From: Dysgonomonas sp. 216
Lineage (GTDB): Bacteria; Bacteroidota; Bacteroidia; Bacteroidales; Dysgonomonadaceae
Length of the DNA stretch: 64,000 nucleotides
NCBI RefSeq assembly: GCF_010501065.1
Contig: NZ_QVMM01000007.1
Coordinates: 1-64,000, forward strand
Reading direction: 5' to 3'
In this document: in pieces, positions 35,430 through 43,644 of the stretch
How positions within the stretch are numbered: the first letter of the stretch is position 1
How the letters are laid out: the number at the start of each line of letters is the position of its first letter
Program-made: the position numbers and the translations under genes
The notes under the pieces: model-generated
Told to the model about the DNA's origin: nothing
Databases searched by the model: none
Seen by the model: only the letters and a program-made list of their open reading frames with translations

Positions 35430-36194
35430 ATGAATGTGCAATTTTATCAACTACTCGACCGCACTAAAACGCCTGATATATCAATGCGTTTCGGGCTGAG
35501 GGCTATTGTTGATAAATATCCGTATTTTCAGCCTGCCATATTTGCTTATTTAAAGTGCCTTTATGTTGCTGACGATGTAATGTTTACACCCGAACTGCAG
35601 CGTCTGGCAGTATTTATATCGGACCGAAAGGCCCTGTTCTATTATGTTATGAGCGAGGTATACGAACGTTTTTTCGAAAATAAAGGGAAACGCGAAGATA
35701 TATCTGTCGATCGAACAAAACTGTTGTTAGATGCTTTTTTTGAGACTCTTGACGACTCGGTGCTTGAGCAAAAAACAGATTATGATATTCCTGAACAAAG
35801 CATGGTTTCGTCGGATTACTTTTCGTATCTCGATACGTATAGCGACAATTCGGAGGCCGACGATTTGGATGTCCGACCAATGAAAGGGCAAAGTTTAATT
35901 GACAATTTTATCTTTAATGCGGGAAGTGAAGAGGGGGTAAAATTTGAATTTGATGTAGCCGATACAAACAATGCAACTAATTCGAATCCGATAAACGACT
36001 TACCTGATGATTTACAAGACGATTTCTTTTTTACCGAAACTTTGGCGGGAATTTACATCAAACAGCATAAATATGAGAGGGCTTACGAAATTATTAAACG
36101 TTTAAATTTGAATTTTCCGGAAAAAAACATTTACTTTGCAAACCAAATTTCGTTTTTGGAGAAACTGATTATAAATAAACAAAATAAGAAATAA
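35430..36194 (+). CDS. Conserved hypothetical, TPR-like C-terminus
   Basis: A 254-residue cytoplasmic protein. The frame is open back to 35346, but ATG 35430 lies 4 bp after the lptE stop and fits better. Helical repeats occur at the N-terminus (LRAIVDKYPYFQPAIFAYLKCLY, about 20-43) and at the C-terminus (LAGIYIKQHKYERAYEIIKRLNLNFP, about 208-233), the latter TPR-like. The middle is acidic and probably flexible. From memory, lptE, this kind of gene and secG often stand together in Bacteroidales. Function unknown; an envelope-biogenesis link is inferred. Confidence 0.75.
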   Translation: MNVQFYQLLDRTKTPDISMRFGLRAIVDKYPYFQPAIFAYLKCLYVADDVMFTPELQRLAVFISDRKALFYYVMSEVYERFFENKGKREDISVDRTKLLLDAFFETLDDSVLEQKTDYDIPEQSMVSSDYFSYLDTYSDNSEADDLDVRPMKGQSLIDNFIFNAGSEEGVKFEFDVADTNNATNSNPINDLPDDLQDDFFFTETLAGIYIKQHKYERAYEIIKRLNLNFPEKNIYFANQISFLEKLIINKQNKK

Positions 36195-36196
36195 AA

Positions 36197-36568
36197 ATGG
36201 AAGCTCTTTATGTAGCATTGTTGAGTATAACTGTATTAGCTGCTATTATATTGATATTAATGGTGTTAGTTCAGAAATCGAAAGGTGGAGGTTTAGCTTC
36301 GGGCTTTTCTTCATCTAATCAGATTATGGGTGTTAGAAAAACAACCGATTTTGTTGAAAAAGCAACTTGGGGATTAGCTGTTGCTATTGTTGTTTTAAGC
36401 TTGGTAAGCACTATGATGCTTAAAGATTATGCAAGTCAGTCGGGCGATTCTACTCCTAATATCGAAACACAGGCAATACCTTCATTAACAACACCCGATG
36501 TTAATACTGATCTGCCTATGCCTGCGCCAGCCGAATCGGCTCCTGCACAAGAAGTTCCTCAGAACTAA
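36197..36568 (+). CDS. secG: Preprotein translocase subunit SecG
   Basis: A 123-residue SecG. It has the two TM segments (about 3-24 and 57-76) joined by the loop VQKSKGGGLASGFSSSNQIMGVRKTTDF with the conserved Gly-Gly-Gly stretch. The C-terminal tail (about 80-123) is rich in Pro, Ala and Thr and longer than in E. coli. SecG assists SecYEG in protein export. The stop codon lies in a perfect 18-bp palindrome (36561-36578), followed by a terminator. Confidence 0.95.
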   Translation: MEALYVALLSITVLAAIILILMVLVQKSKGGGLASGFSSSNQIMGVRKTTDFVEKATWGLAVAIVVLSLVSTMMLKDYASQSGDSTPNIETQAIPSLTTPDVNTDLPMPAPAESAPAQEVPQN

Positions 36569-36594
36569 ATTTAGTTCTGTTCAAAAATATATAA

Positions 36595-36630
36595 GAAAGC
36601 TGCCTGTTATGGTGGCTTTTCTTTTTTTGA
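36595..36630 (+). terminator. Intrinsic terminator after secG
   Basis: The stem aagctgcc (36597-36604) and ggtggctt (36611-36618), with two G-U pairs and a 6-nt loop, is followed by ttctttttttg. Confidence 0.7.
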
Positions 36631-36714
36631 TAAAATTGAAATCAGCAAAAGGCTTATTGATAAAACTATATCTTTGCCTTAATTGTTGTACATCTTATAT
36701 CTATATATGTTCTC

Positions 36715-37554
36715 ATGGATTTGGGTTTATTTACATTAATATTATTTGGAGGCGCAATACTTGCGGGTTTTTTAGGTGCGCTTACCGGACTGGGTGGTGG
36801 CGTGGTTGTAATACCTTTGCTTACATTAGGTTTTGGGGTCGATATGCGTTATGCTATTGGGGCAGCTTTGGTAACTTCCATTGCCAGCTCTTCGGGGGCT
36901 GCGGCTGCTTATATTAAAGAAGGAATTACAAATGTCCGTATTGGTATGTTTTTAGAGATTGCGACTACCACAGGAGCTGTTTTAGGAGCCATTATAGCCA
37001 TTTATCTCGATAAAAAGTATATAGCACTTGTTTTTGGTTGTGTTCTCATTTTTTCGGCGTTACGCACTATCATAAAAAAAGAGCAACAACCCGACTATTC
37101 GAAGAGTACAGATAGACTGGCAGAAAAATTAAAATTAGATGGATCGTACCCAACTGCAGAAGGTGTGGTTAATTATAAAGTAAGTAATGTTGCAACCGGC
37201 TATTCGTTGATGACCTTGGCCGGAGTCCTTTCCGGTTTATTAGGTATCGGGTCGGGTGCGCTAAAGGTATTGGCTATGGATACGGCTATGAAAATACCTT
37301 TTAAGGTGTCTACTACTACAAGCAATTTTATGGTGGGTGTTACTGCTGCAGCAAGTGCTGTTGTATACTTACAACGAGGCTACATTGATCCGGGGCTGGC
37401 AATGCCAATTGTTGTAGGCGTGCTGTTAGGCGCATTTATAGGTTCAAAGATATTACCAAAAGCGAATGTCAGGAAACTGCGGCTGTTATTCAGTGTGGTT
37501 ATCTTCTTTCTTGCGATTATGATGATGTATAACGGATTAACGGGCAAATTGTAA
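36715..37554 (+). CDS. TauE/SafE-family anion exporter
   Basis: A 279-residue membrane protein with about eight TM segments. The family repeat appears twice: GGAILAGFLGALTGLGGGVVVIPLL (about 9-33) and TLAGVLSGLLGIGSGALKVLAM (about 166-187), the Gly-rich pairs of TauE/SafE (DUF81). Members move sulfite, sulfonates or organosulfur compounds. It overlaps the DUF1634 gene by one base and forms with it a pair often seen in bacteria. The actual substrate cannot be told. Confidence 0.93.
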   Translation: MDLGLFTLILFGGAILAGFLGALTGLGGGVVVIPLLTLGFGVDMRYAIGAALVTSIASSSGAAAAYIKEGITNVRIGMFLEIATTTGAVLGAIIAIYLDKKYIALVFGCVLIFSALRTIIKKEQQPDYSKSTDRLAEKLKLDGSYPTAEGVVNYKVSNVATGYSLMTLAGVLSGLLGIGSGALKVLAMDTAMKIPFKVSTTTSNFMVGVTAAASAVVYLQRGYIDPGLAMPIVVGVLLGAFIGSKILPKANVRKLRLLFSVVIFFLAIMMMYNGLTGKL

Positions 37555-37970
37555 TGATGAATAATATTTTTACCAAAGAATTTTGGGCCGAAAAAGATGT
37601 AGAGTTATATATCGGTAAACTGCTTCGCTACGGAGTGTTGCTTTCGTGTGCAATAACTTTGGTGGGTGGGGCATTATATATTTATCAGCATCAGGGCATA
37701 GTTCCCGATTATAGTCCTATTCCTTCGGGCGAAGAATTTACAGGTGTAGCGGCATATTTGCGTGAATTAACTACAATATGGCCCCGTGTATTACAGTTGG
37801 ATGGTGCTGCTATTATACAGCTGGGTGTTATCGTTCTGATCGCAACGCCTGTCGTACGGGTGGCTTTTTCGGCAATTGCTTTTCTTATCGAAAAAGATTA
37901 TCTGTATGTTGTAATAACCCTTATTGTTCTGGCAATTATTTTGCTTAATATGGTATTTGGTTTCCACTGA
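37554..37970 (+). CDS. DUF1634 membrane protein, partner of TauE/SafE
   Basis: A 138-residue protein with three TM segments (about 25-45, 80-105, 113-135). The pattern ELYIGKLLRYGVLLSCAITLVGGALYI and QLGVIVLIATPVVRVAFSAIAFLIEKDYLYV is that of DUF1634. Its ATG overlaps the stop of the TauE/SafE gene. A joint role in transport is inferred from the constant pairing. Confidence 0.9.
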   Translation: MMNNIFTKEFWAEKDVELYIGKLLRYGVLLSCAITLVGGALYIYQHQGIVPDYSPIPSGEEFTGVAAYLRELTTIWPRVLQLDGAAIIQLGVIVLIATPVVRVAFSAIAFLIEKDYLYVVITLIVLAIILLNMVFGFH

Positions 37971-38057
37971 TAAATCAGGTCTTTATTTATCTATGTATTG
38001 ATGCCGATTATAAGTAAAATAAAGTTTCAACTAACAACAAATAGAAATGAGTAAAAA

Positions 38058-38078
38058 CTGTCAGATGTGTCAGGTTTT
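38058..38078. repeat. Dispersed TGTCAG repeat, copy 3
   Basis: A 21-bp match, with one mismatch, to 8233-8253. It lies in the 190-bp gap between the convergent DUF1634 and fucosyltransferase genes. On the plus strand it sits in a tiny frame (ATG at 38047, MSKNCQMCQVL) that I do not regard as a gene. Confidence 0.55.
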
Positions 38079-38160
38079 ATAATTTATATGGCTTTGGGGT
38101 GTTGAGAGTAGACAATAATTCTATTTTAGTAGAATAACTAGGTGTAAGTTTTTGGGGTCA

Positions 38161-39045
38161 TTAGATTTTTGACCACGATTTAGGAATAAAGCCATCGATC
38201 AGCAAATTTGCATCGCTCACTTTATACCATTGTTTTGGTGCTACAACCATTTTCTCCGGATTTCGGTTAAGCCATGCTCCCCACCAGCTAAAACTGCTGT
38301 TTGCTATAATATTGTGTTTGCAAAGGCTCATCAATTGCATATCCTTGTAGCTATCTGTCCCTTTGTTCCAATCCACAAAAGTAACATTGCCTGAGGGCAG
38401 GTCAAGATTTTGCCTTACCCACTCTATATCATCAGAGAAAACAACAAACTCGGGATTGATAATTTTTTCTTTGATAGTGTTTATAGCTTCCGAGTAATAA
38501 CCTTTATCCAGCAAATTAAGGTTACCAACATGGGGAGTCAGATAATCGCCTCTGCGAACATGTACCGATACCGAATTTGTGTCTGCAATTTTCAAGGCAA
38601 GGCTTTTATTCTTATCATTCAGTTCCTCCCTGAATCTGAAATCGGACAACAATACATCTTTTATTCCATCAAAGTACCTTTCGTTCTGAAAATATCCCAT
38701 CATCAGTACATTGCCACTCAGGTTCTCGAATTCGGTATCATAAGCAATAGCCGCATGATTAAGATCGTGAAAAACATTCAACTTCTTCACAATCTTTTTT
38801 CCTCCCTCACTGCGTAACAAAAAAGGAATGGCTTTATAAACCATTTTGTTGAATACCGGAGATTTCGTTTCAACAGACATGGCAAATATATCTAGTTCGT
38901 AACGACGATAAGTAGCATGAGTTTCTTTCTTAAACGAATACAAGTCGATTGATACATCTGTGTTCAGTTTTATACTCAACGCCCGGGCTGCTGCATACTG
39001 AAACATCTGATTACCTAAACCACCTGTAAGCAATAACGAAACCAT
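38161..39045 (-). CDS. Alpha-1,2-fucosyltransferase (GT11)
   Basis: A 294-residue glycosyltransferase of family GT11, which moves L-fucose from GDP-fucose to galactose in alpha-1,2 linkage. Motif GGLGNQMFQYAAAR (8-21), the GDP-fucose site HVRRGDY (162-168) and SSFSWWGAWL (250-259) are all present, and the length is normal. Last gene of a leftward unit (xseB, ispD, flippase, this gene), 3 bp after the flippase. It would fucosylate a surface glycan, perhaps one moved by the flippase. Acceptor unknown. Confidence 0.94.
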   Translation of the reverse strand: MVSLLLTGGLGNQMFQYAAARALSIKLNTDVSIDLYSFKKETHATYRRYELDIFAMSVETKSPVFNKMVYKAIPFLLRSEGGKKIVKKLNVFHDLNHAAIAYDTEFENLSGNVLMMGYFQNERYFDGIKDVLLSDFRFREELNDKNKSLALKIADTNSVSVHVRRGDYLTPHVGNLNLLDKGYYSEAINTIKEKIINPEFVVFSDDIEWVRQNLDLPSGNVTFVDWNKGTDSYKDMQLMSLCKHNIIANSSFSWWGAWLNRNPEKMVVAPKQWYKVSDANLLIDGFIPKSWSKI

Positions 39046-39048
39046 TAC

Positions 39049-40488
39049 TTATTTCAATTTTTTGTTTTTAATAAACTCGATACAATCGGCAAGCACCCTC
39101 GAACCCAGTAACTTTACAATTAACAGATACCCTCCCATGCCAACAACAACTTGTATAGCCAACAATAAATAAATATTATCTACAATGCGATTCAGAAAAT
39201 AGAGCGGAGAAAATATGCAACAAGCAATAAACAAATAAGGAACAATGTCTTTTATTGCCTCTGTTAAACTGTACGAAATTTTTCTCCCTGTTGCATAAAT
39301 GTTTACAACAAAAGCAACTATACTGGCAGTGCTGATGCCTGCAACCATAGCATATATGCCATAGTTAACCGAAACCAACAGAATAGCAATAGAAAGGATA
39401 TTGCGAAAACCTTCTACCTTCAGCATCAATTTTGAATGCCCAAGCGATTGAGCCAACGAATTAGTTACATGATAAAGAGGGTATACCGATGCTCCTATAG
39501 CCAATATTTGAAGAATGGGCACCGATGGCAACCACTTTTCGGAAAGAATTATCAACACTATCGGTTCTGCCCCGATTGCTAATAAAATGATTGCAGGAAA
39601 AGCAATAAACGAAGATATTCTTATAATTTTTCTAAACACACGCTTTACACGCTCTCTCTCCTCGAGTTTCGACAACACAGGATACGCAACTCCTTGTATG
39701 CTGTTCCCTATTATTGATTGCAGAATTGAAGTAAGTTTATTAGCCTGTGTATAAAACCCAACTTTATCCATCAAATCTGTTTTACCTATAATAAGAGGAT
39801 ATATATTAGCCACAACCTGATTTAGCAAAGCCGTAACCAGCAAATTCATGCTGTAGCCTGTCATTTCTTTCAAACGGGCAAACGAGAAGCCTTCTTTAGG
39901 ATACCACCTAACAAACATCCAAAGAAGTAAAGTTCTGATAAAAGTTTGCGCAACCAATTGTACAGCCAAACTCCAAACACCATAACCTTTAAAAGCCATT
40001 AACACGGCTATTGCACCCGAAATAATTCCTGCGATAAAAGTTATGCGTGTATTGGTTCTGAAATCTATTTCGCGTATCAGTATTACATTCTGAATAATAG
40101 CAAAAGCATTGAGCACAAAAGAAATAAAGATAATACGGGCCAATGGTGCTAGAAGAGGTATTTCGTAATAATCGGCTATAAACGGGGCACATAAAAACAG
40201 AACGATGTAAACCGTAATACTTATGGCAATATTGAAATAAAAAACCGAAGCATAATCTACCTCATCAATGTCTTTTTTTCGGATAAGGGCTGACGAAAAA
40301 CCACTGTCTTGCAACAGTGTTGCCACTGCCGTAAAAACAGCAAGTAGCCCAACCAATCCGAATTCATCGGGTAGAAGCAAGCGTGCCAACACACACATGA
40401 AGCCAAGCTGAATAACTTGCTGTCCACCTTTATCAATAAAGTTCCAAAAAAGGGCCGACCCGGTTTTCTCTTTTAATGAATCGGACAT
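39049..40488 (-). CDS. Oligosaccharide flippase (Wzx/MurJ-like)
   Basis: A 479-residue polytopic protein with about 14 TM segments, of the MATE/MVF superfamily. The start SLKEKTGSALFWNFIDKGGQQVIQLG is typical of the Bacteroidota lipopolysaccharide biosynthesis flippases (Wzx/WzxC type). It is expected to move undecaprenyl-linked glycan units across the inner membrane. The fucosyltransferase follows 3 bp later; ispD lies 7 bp upstream. A polymerase and further glycosyltransferases are missing from the neighbourhood. Confidence 0.92.
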   Translation of the reverse strand: MSDSLKEKTGSALFWNFIDKGGQQVIQLGFMCVLARLLLPDEFGLVGLLAVFTAVATLLQDSGFSSALIRKKDIDEVDYASVFYFNIAISITVYIVLFLCAPFIADYYEIPLLAPLARIIFISFVLNAFAIIQNVILIREIDFRTNTRITFIAGIISGAIAVLMAFKGYGVWSLAVQLVAQTFIRTLLLWMFVRWYPKEGFSFARLKEMTGYSMNLLVTALLNQVVANIYPLIIGKTDLMDKVGFYTQANKLTSILQSIIGNSIQGVAYPVLSKLEERERVKRVFRKIIRISSFIAFPAIILLAIGAEPIVLIILSEKWLPSVPILQILAIGASVYPLYHVTNSLAQSLGHSKLMLKVEGFRNILSIAILLVSVNYGIYAMVAGISTASIVAFVVNIYATGRKISYSLTEAIKDIVPYLFIACCIFSPLYFLNRIVDNIYLLLAIQVVVGMGGYLLIVKLLGSRVLADCIEFIKNKKLK

Positions 40489-40495
40489 TATTTGA

Positions 40496-41176
40496 TCATT
40501 TTTTTGTTTTAAGAATAACTTCAGCTATCTCCAAATCGAAGGGAGTAGTAATCTTTATATTTGTTGTTTCGCCTTTAACCAGCGTTATCTCATGTCCATA
40601 AGATTCCACAACCGAAGCATCGTCCGTAAATGTACCTATATACCTCAGGTTATAAACTTTTCTTAGTAACTCCGAATCAAACACCTGAGGCGTTTGTACC
40701 ATCCTTATTTTGCTGCGGTCTATTACACGGCTACGGGTACTGTCTATCATTTCGCGAAGGCTATCGGCACAATCAACAACGGGTATTACCGCTTTATGCA
40801 CAGCAGCCGCTTCGAAAATGCGTTTTATTAAAGCAGGCGAAACCAAAGGTCGTGCTGCATCGTGAACACCTACCAGTCCCTTCTGCACCAACGACAACCC
40901 GCTTTTCACCGAGTGAAACCGGGTTTCTCCTCCTTCAACTATACTATGCTCTATCGTGAAAGAGTATTTTTCGCAGATTTCTTTCCAGTAATCCATATAA
41001 TTGGCCGACAGCACAACTATAATGTTTATTTGCTGATCGTACTTGTAAAAGGCCTCAATAGTATGCATTAATACAGGCTTACCTCCTATTTCGAGAAACT
41101 GCTTAGGTAACTCGTGCCCCATTCGAAGTCCTTTGCCCCCTGCGACAATTATTATATTATTTTTTTGTGAAGACAT
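40496..41176 (-). CDS. ispD: 2-C-methyl-D-erythritol 4-phosphate cytidylyltransferase
   Basis: A 226-residue nucleotidyltransferase of the MEP isoprenoid pathway. The CTP-binding start is IIVAGGKGLRMGHELPKQF (about 9-27), followed by GGETRFHSVKSGL, the IspD signature VHDAARPLV near 100-108, and TDDASVVE. The related ribitol-phosphate cytidylyltransferases share the fold, but the motif pattern favours IspD. It lies between xseB (14 bp) and the flippase (7 bp). Isoprenoid supply for undecaprenyl phosphate gives a loose link to the flippase. Confidence 0.93.
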   Translation of the reverse strand: MSSQKNNIIIVAGGKGLRMGHELPKQFLEIGGKPVLMHTIEAFYKYDQQINIIVVLSANYMDYWKEICEKYSFTIEHSIVEGGETRFHSVKSGLSLVQKGLVGVHDAARPLVSPALIKRIFEAAAVHKAVIPVVDCADSLREMIDSTRSRVIDRSKIRMVQTPQVFDSELLRKVYNLRYIGTFTDDASVVESYGHEITLVKGETTNIKITTPFDLEIAEVILKTKK

Positions 41177-41190
41177 ATATTATAGTTTAT

Positions 41191-41388
41191 TTAGTCTATT
41201 TTATCAAGTATTTTCTTGATTTCCTCGTCGGCCTTATGCAATTTATCCTTGCAGCTTTTTATAAGTACCGAAGCATTTTTTATTTCTTCCGACAATACAT
41301 CCACATCAAGCTCGCCACTCTCTATGCGTTGCAATATAGCTTCAAGCTCCTGCATTGCTTCACTATATGTCTTTTCTTTTTTTGCCAT
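41191..41388 (-). CDS. xseB: Exodeoxyribonuclease VII small subunit
   Basis: A 65-residue helical protein. TYSEAMQELEAILQRIESGELDVDVL is the conserved XseB core, followed by a second helix (KSCKDKLHKADEEIKKIL). XseB binds the large subunit XseA to form the single-strand-specific exonuclease VII. xseA, often next door, is not in the window. It is the first gene of the leftward unit, with a TATCTTTG -7 box at 41416-41409. Confidence 0.95.
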   Translation of the reverse strand: MAKKEKTYSEAMQELEAILQRIESGELDVDVLSEEIKNASVLIKSCKDKLHKADEEIKKILDKID

Positions 41389-41697
41389 ATATTGGTATTA
41401 TTAATTTTCAAAGATACAAAACATTTGTCTAATTGCACTCCGCGATTCTTTTGTTGCAAATTAAGACAAAACAGCGAGAGATATCATGTTTTCGAGACAA
41501 CATAGTCAACAAGGTATTATCCCTATAATATTATTCTTTCCGGTATAGAATAAATCCTGCTAATTTTCGTTTTACTTATAAGTATTTGCCTACTTAGGTT
41601 TTAACAAAACTTGTTGTTATTTTCGGCTTCATTCACAATCAAATAAGTATATAATTATTACTTTTGCTATATAAGCTTTTGCAAAAAAACTATAGAT
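41389..41697. other. 309-bp divergent promoter region
   Basis: It separates xseB (left) from the aldo/keto reductase (right). A TATCTTTG box on the minus strand (41416-41409) serves xseB, and a TACTTTTG box (41659-41666) serves the reductase, 31 bp before its ATG. I see no gene, RNA structure or repeat in the middle. Confidence 0.55.
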
Positions 41698-42654
41698 ATG
41701 GAATACAGATTTTGCGGAAATAGCGGGCTTAAACTCCCGATTCTCTCATTAGGACTTTGGCATAATTTCGGGGAGATAGACGATTACGAAAATTCCCGTC
41801 AAATGATTTGCCTTGCTTTCGAAAAGGGTATTACCCACTTCGATTTGGCCAATAACTACGGACCACCCCCCGGAAGTGCGGAAACAACATTCGGCAAAGT
41901 TCTGAGAAACGATTTGTCGGCATATCGCGACCAAATGATAATATCTTCAAAAGCAGGGCATCGTATGTGGGATGGTCCTTACGGAGATGGAGGCTCGCGC
42001 AAGATGATTATAGCCAGCATAAACCAAAGCCTGAAGCGCACAGGTCTCGATTATTTCGATATCTTTTACAGCCATCGTTACGACCCCGAAACTCCGTTGG
42101 AGGAAACAATGCTCGCGCTGGTTGATATTGTTCGTCAGGGAAAAGCTCTATATATAGGCTTATCTAAATATCCTTATGAAATAGCTAAGCAAGCCTTTGC
42201 TATACTAAAAGCCGAGAAAGTCCCCTGCCTTATTTATCAGGACAGGTATCATATGTTTGAACGAAAAATAGAATCGCAGATGTTAGGGCTTACGAAAAAA
42301 GAAGGAACAGGCTTTATATCGTTCTCTCCGCTTGCACAAGGCATACTTACCGATAAATACCTTTCGGGTATTCCGCAAAGTTCGAGAGCTGCAAAAGAAA
42401 GCGGATTTCTGAAGGCAGAGCAAATTACACCCGAAGTTATAGAAAAAGTAAAGGCTTTGAACGAAATAGCAAAACTTCGCAATCAGTCTTTAGCCCAAAT
42501 GGCTTTGGCGTGGTGTCTACGTCCCGAACAAATGACTTCGGTTATTATTGGTACAAGTTCGCCTAAACAGCTATTAGATAATTTAAAAGCTACGGATAAT
42601 CTTACCTTTTCGGTAGACGAATATTTACAAATAGACAAGATATTAACCAATTGA
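41698..42654 (+). CDS. Aldo/keto reductase, YghZ-like
   Basis: A 318-residue NADPH-dependent aldo/keto reductase. The catalytic Tyr is in HFDLANNYGPPPGSAE (near 47-62), the Lys in IISSKAG (near 84), and the His in FYSHRYD (near 123). The C-terminal coenzyme site is VIIGTSSPKQLLDNL. The PPPGSAE insertion after the Tyr is typical of the YghZ/GPR subgroup, which reduces L-glyceraldehyde 3-phosphate or methylglyoxal. The substrate is not certain. The lipoprotein gene follows with 5 bp spacing. Confidence 0.92.
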   Translation: MEYRFCGNSGLKLPILSLGLWHNFGEIDDYENSRQMICLAFEKGITHFDLANNYGPPPGSAETTFGKVLRNDLSAYRDQMIISSKAGHRMWDGPYGDGGSRKMIIASINQSLKRTGLDYFDIFYSHRYDPETPLEETMLALVDIVRQGKALYIGLSKYPYEIAKQAFAILKAEKVPCLIYQDRYHMFERKIESQMLGLTKKEGTGFISFSPLAQGILTDKYLSGIPQSSRAAKESGFLKAEQITPEVIEKVKALNEIAKLRNQSLAQMALAWCLRPEQMTSVIIGTSSPKQLLDNLKATDNLTFSVDEYLQIDKILTN

Positions 42655-42659
42655 AAAAT

Positions 42660-43121
42660 ATGAAATTATATATTCCGGTTATACTTTTCCTAAGCACTTT
42701 ATTATTTTCGTGTGGCGAGGAAGAGCTTGATTATACTATACCAAGAGCACGGGTATATTTTCGGGTCGAGCTAAGCGGCAGGGATAATGCACTCAAAAAT
42801 CAGGGACATTACGAGGTTTTCACCGAAGGACGTGGTGATGGAGAATATATATATGTAGGCTATAGCGGGCTGATTATCTTTAATCATGGGCTGGACGACG
42901 ATTATCCTTTAGCTGCATACGACCGATGCTGCCCTAATGAGGATAGTAAGACTATAACAGTTACTCCAAACACGCAGGGAAAAGCTGTATGTAATAAATG
43001 TAAATCTGAATTCAGCCTGTATACAGGACAATGTTTATCAGGGCCTGCCAAAGAACGGTTGCAAAGCTATCGTGTAAGGAGAGGTACATCGCAATACGAA
43101 GATTTTGTATTCTATAATTAA
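42660..43121 (+). CDS. Lipoprotein with degenerate Rieske-like domain
   Basis: A 153-residue lipoprotein; ATG 42660 gives a signal ending LFSC (Cys18), while the in-frame TTG at 42651 is unlikely. The C-terminal half reads like a Rieske fold (YDRCCPNED, then CNKCKSEFSLYTGQCLSGPAKERLQSY), but the two His ligands of the CxH...CxxH motif are replaced: CCP and CNKC offer Cys only. It may hold another metal such as zinc, or only keep the fold. From memory, Bacteroidales have a family like this, of unknown role. Confidence 0.7.
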   Translation: MKLYIPVILFLSTLLFSCGEEELDYTIPRARVYFRVELSGRDNALKNQGHYEVFTEGRGDGEYIYVGYSGLIIFNHGLDDDYPLAAYDRCCPNEDSKTITVTPNTQGKAVCNKCKSEFSLYTGQCLSGPAKERLQSYRVRRGTSQYEDFVFYN

Positions 43122-43233
43122 TTTTTCGGGAAAATCCTTTGCGATAAAGGAAAACATTTATACATTTGCACTCGCTTTTGGCTTTTGACCGACTCAATGG
43201 AGTTTGATTATGGTTACCGAAAGTAAGAATATT

Positions 43234-43306
<73 letters not shown>

Positions 43307-43314
43307 CAAGGTCT

Positions 43315-43398
43315 GCCCGGATGGTGGAATGGTAGACACGCAAGACTTAAAATCTTGTGGCCATTATGGCTGTGCGGGTTCAAGTCCCGCTCCGGGTA
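43315..43398 (+). tRNA. tRNA-Leu (TAA)
   Basis: An 84-nt class II tRNA. The acceptor GCCCGGA pairs with TCCGGGT, the anticodon stem-loop is CAAGA-CTTAAAA-TCTTG (anticodon UAA), a long variable arm (gtggccattatggctgt) is present, and the T arm is GCGGGTTCAAGTCCCGC. CCA is not encoded. A strong terminator follows 7 bases on. Confidence 0.97.
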
Positions 43399-43405
43399 CA
43401 TAAGG

Positions 43406-43440
43406 GGACTTAACAGTTTTTTCGCTGTTAAGTCCTTTTT
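43406..43440 (+). terminator. Intrinsic terminator of the tRNA pair
   Basis: A perfect 11-bp stem (ggacttaacag 43406-43416 with ctgttaagtcc 43425-43435) and an 8-nt loop is followed by five T residues. Confidence 0.95.
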
Positions 43441-43504
43441 CTTTTAGAATAAGTTCTTTGCGTTTCGGATTATAAATATGTTATAATAGTCGGGGAACGA
43501 AATA

Positions 43505-43535
43505 TTGGAAAAATGTAACACTATTGTACTTTTGC
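43505..43535 (+). promoter_or_regulatory. Plus-strand promoter facing the AraC regulator gene's 3' end
   Basis: ATTG (43505-43508), a 19-bp spacer and TACTTTTG (43528-43535) fit the Bacteroidota consensus. No plus-strand gene follows; a transcript would cross a hairpin-prone stretch (43554-43612, gtgtc/gacac arms) and then run antisense into the 3' end of the AraC-family gene. Confidence 0.4.
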
Positions 43536-43644
43536 ATACATAAAGTTAGACACTAAAAATAGCGTTTGTGTCAAATCGCAACAAAGCGTCGACACAAAAC
43601 AACGCACTATCTTTCAACAAACAAGATACAAAAACAAGCGTTTT

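Noticed and set aside
38047..38082. Tiny plus-strand frame with CxxC (MSKNCQMCQVL)
   Set aside because: Only 11 codons, created by the dispersed TGTCAG repeat; the other copy at 8233 has no start codon.
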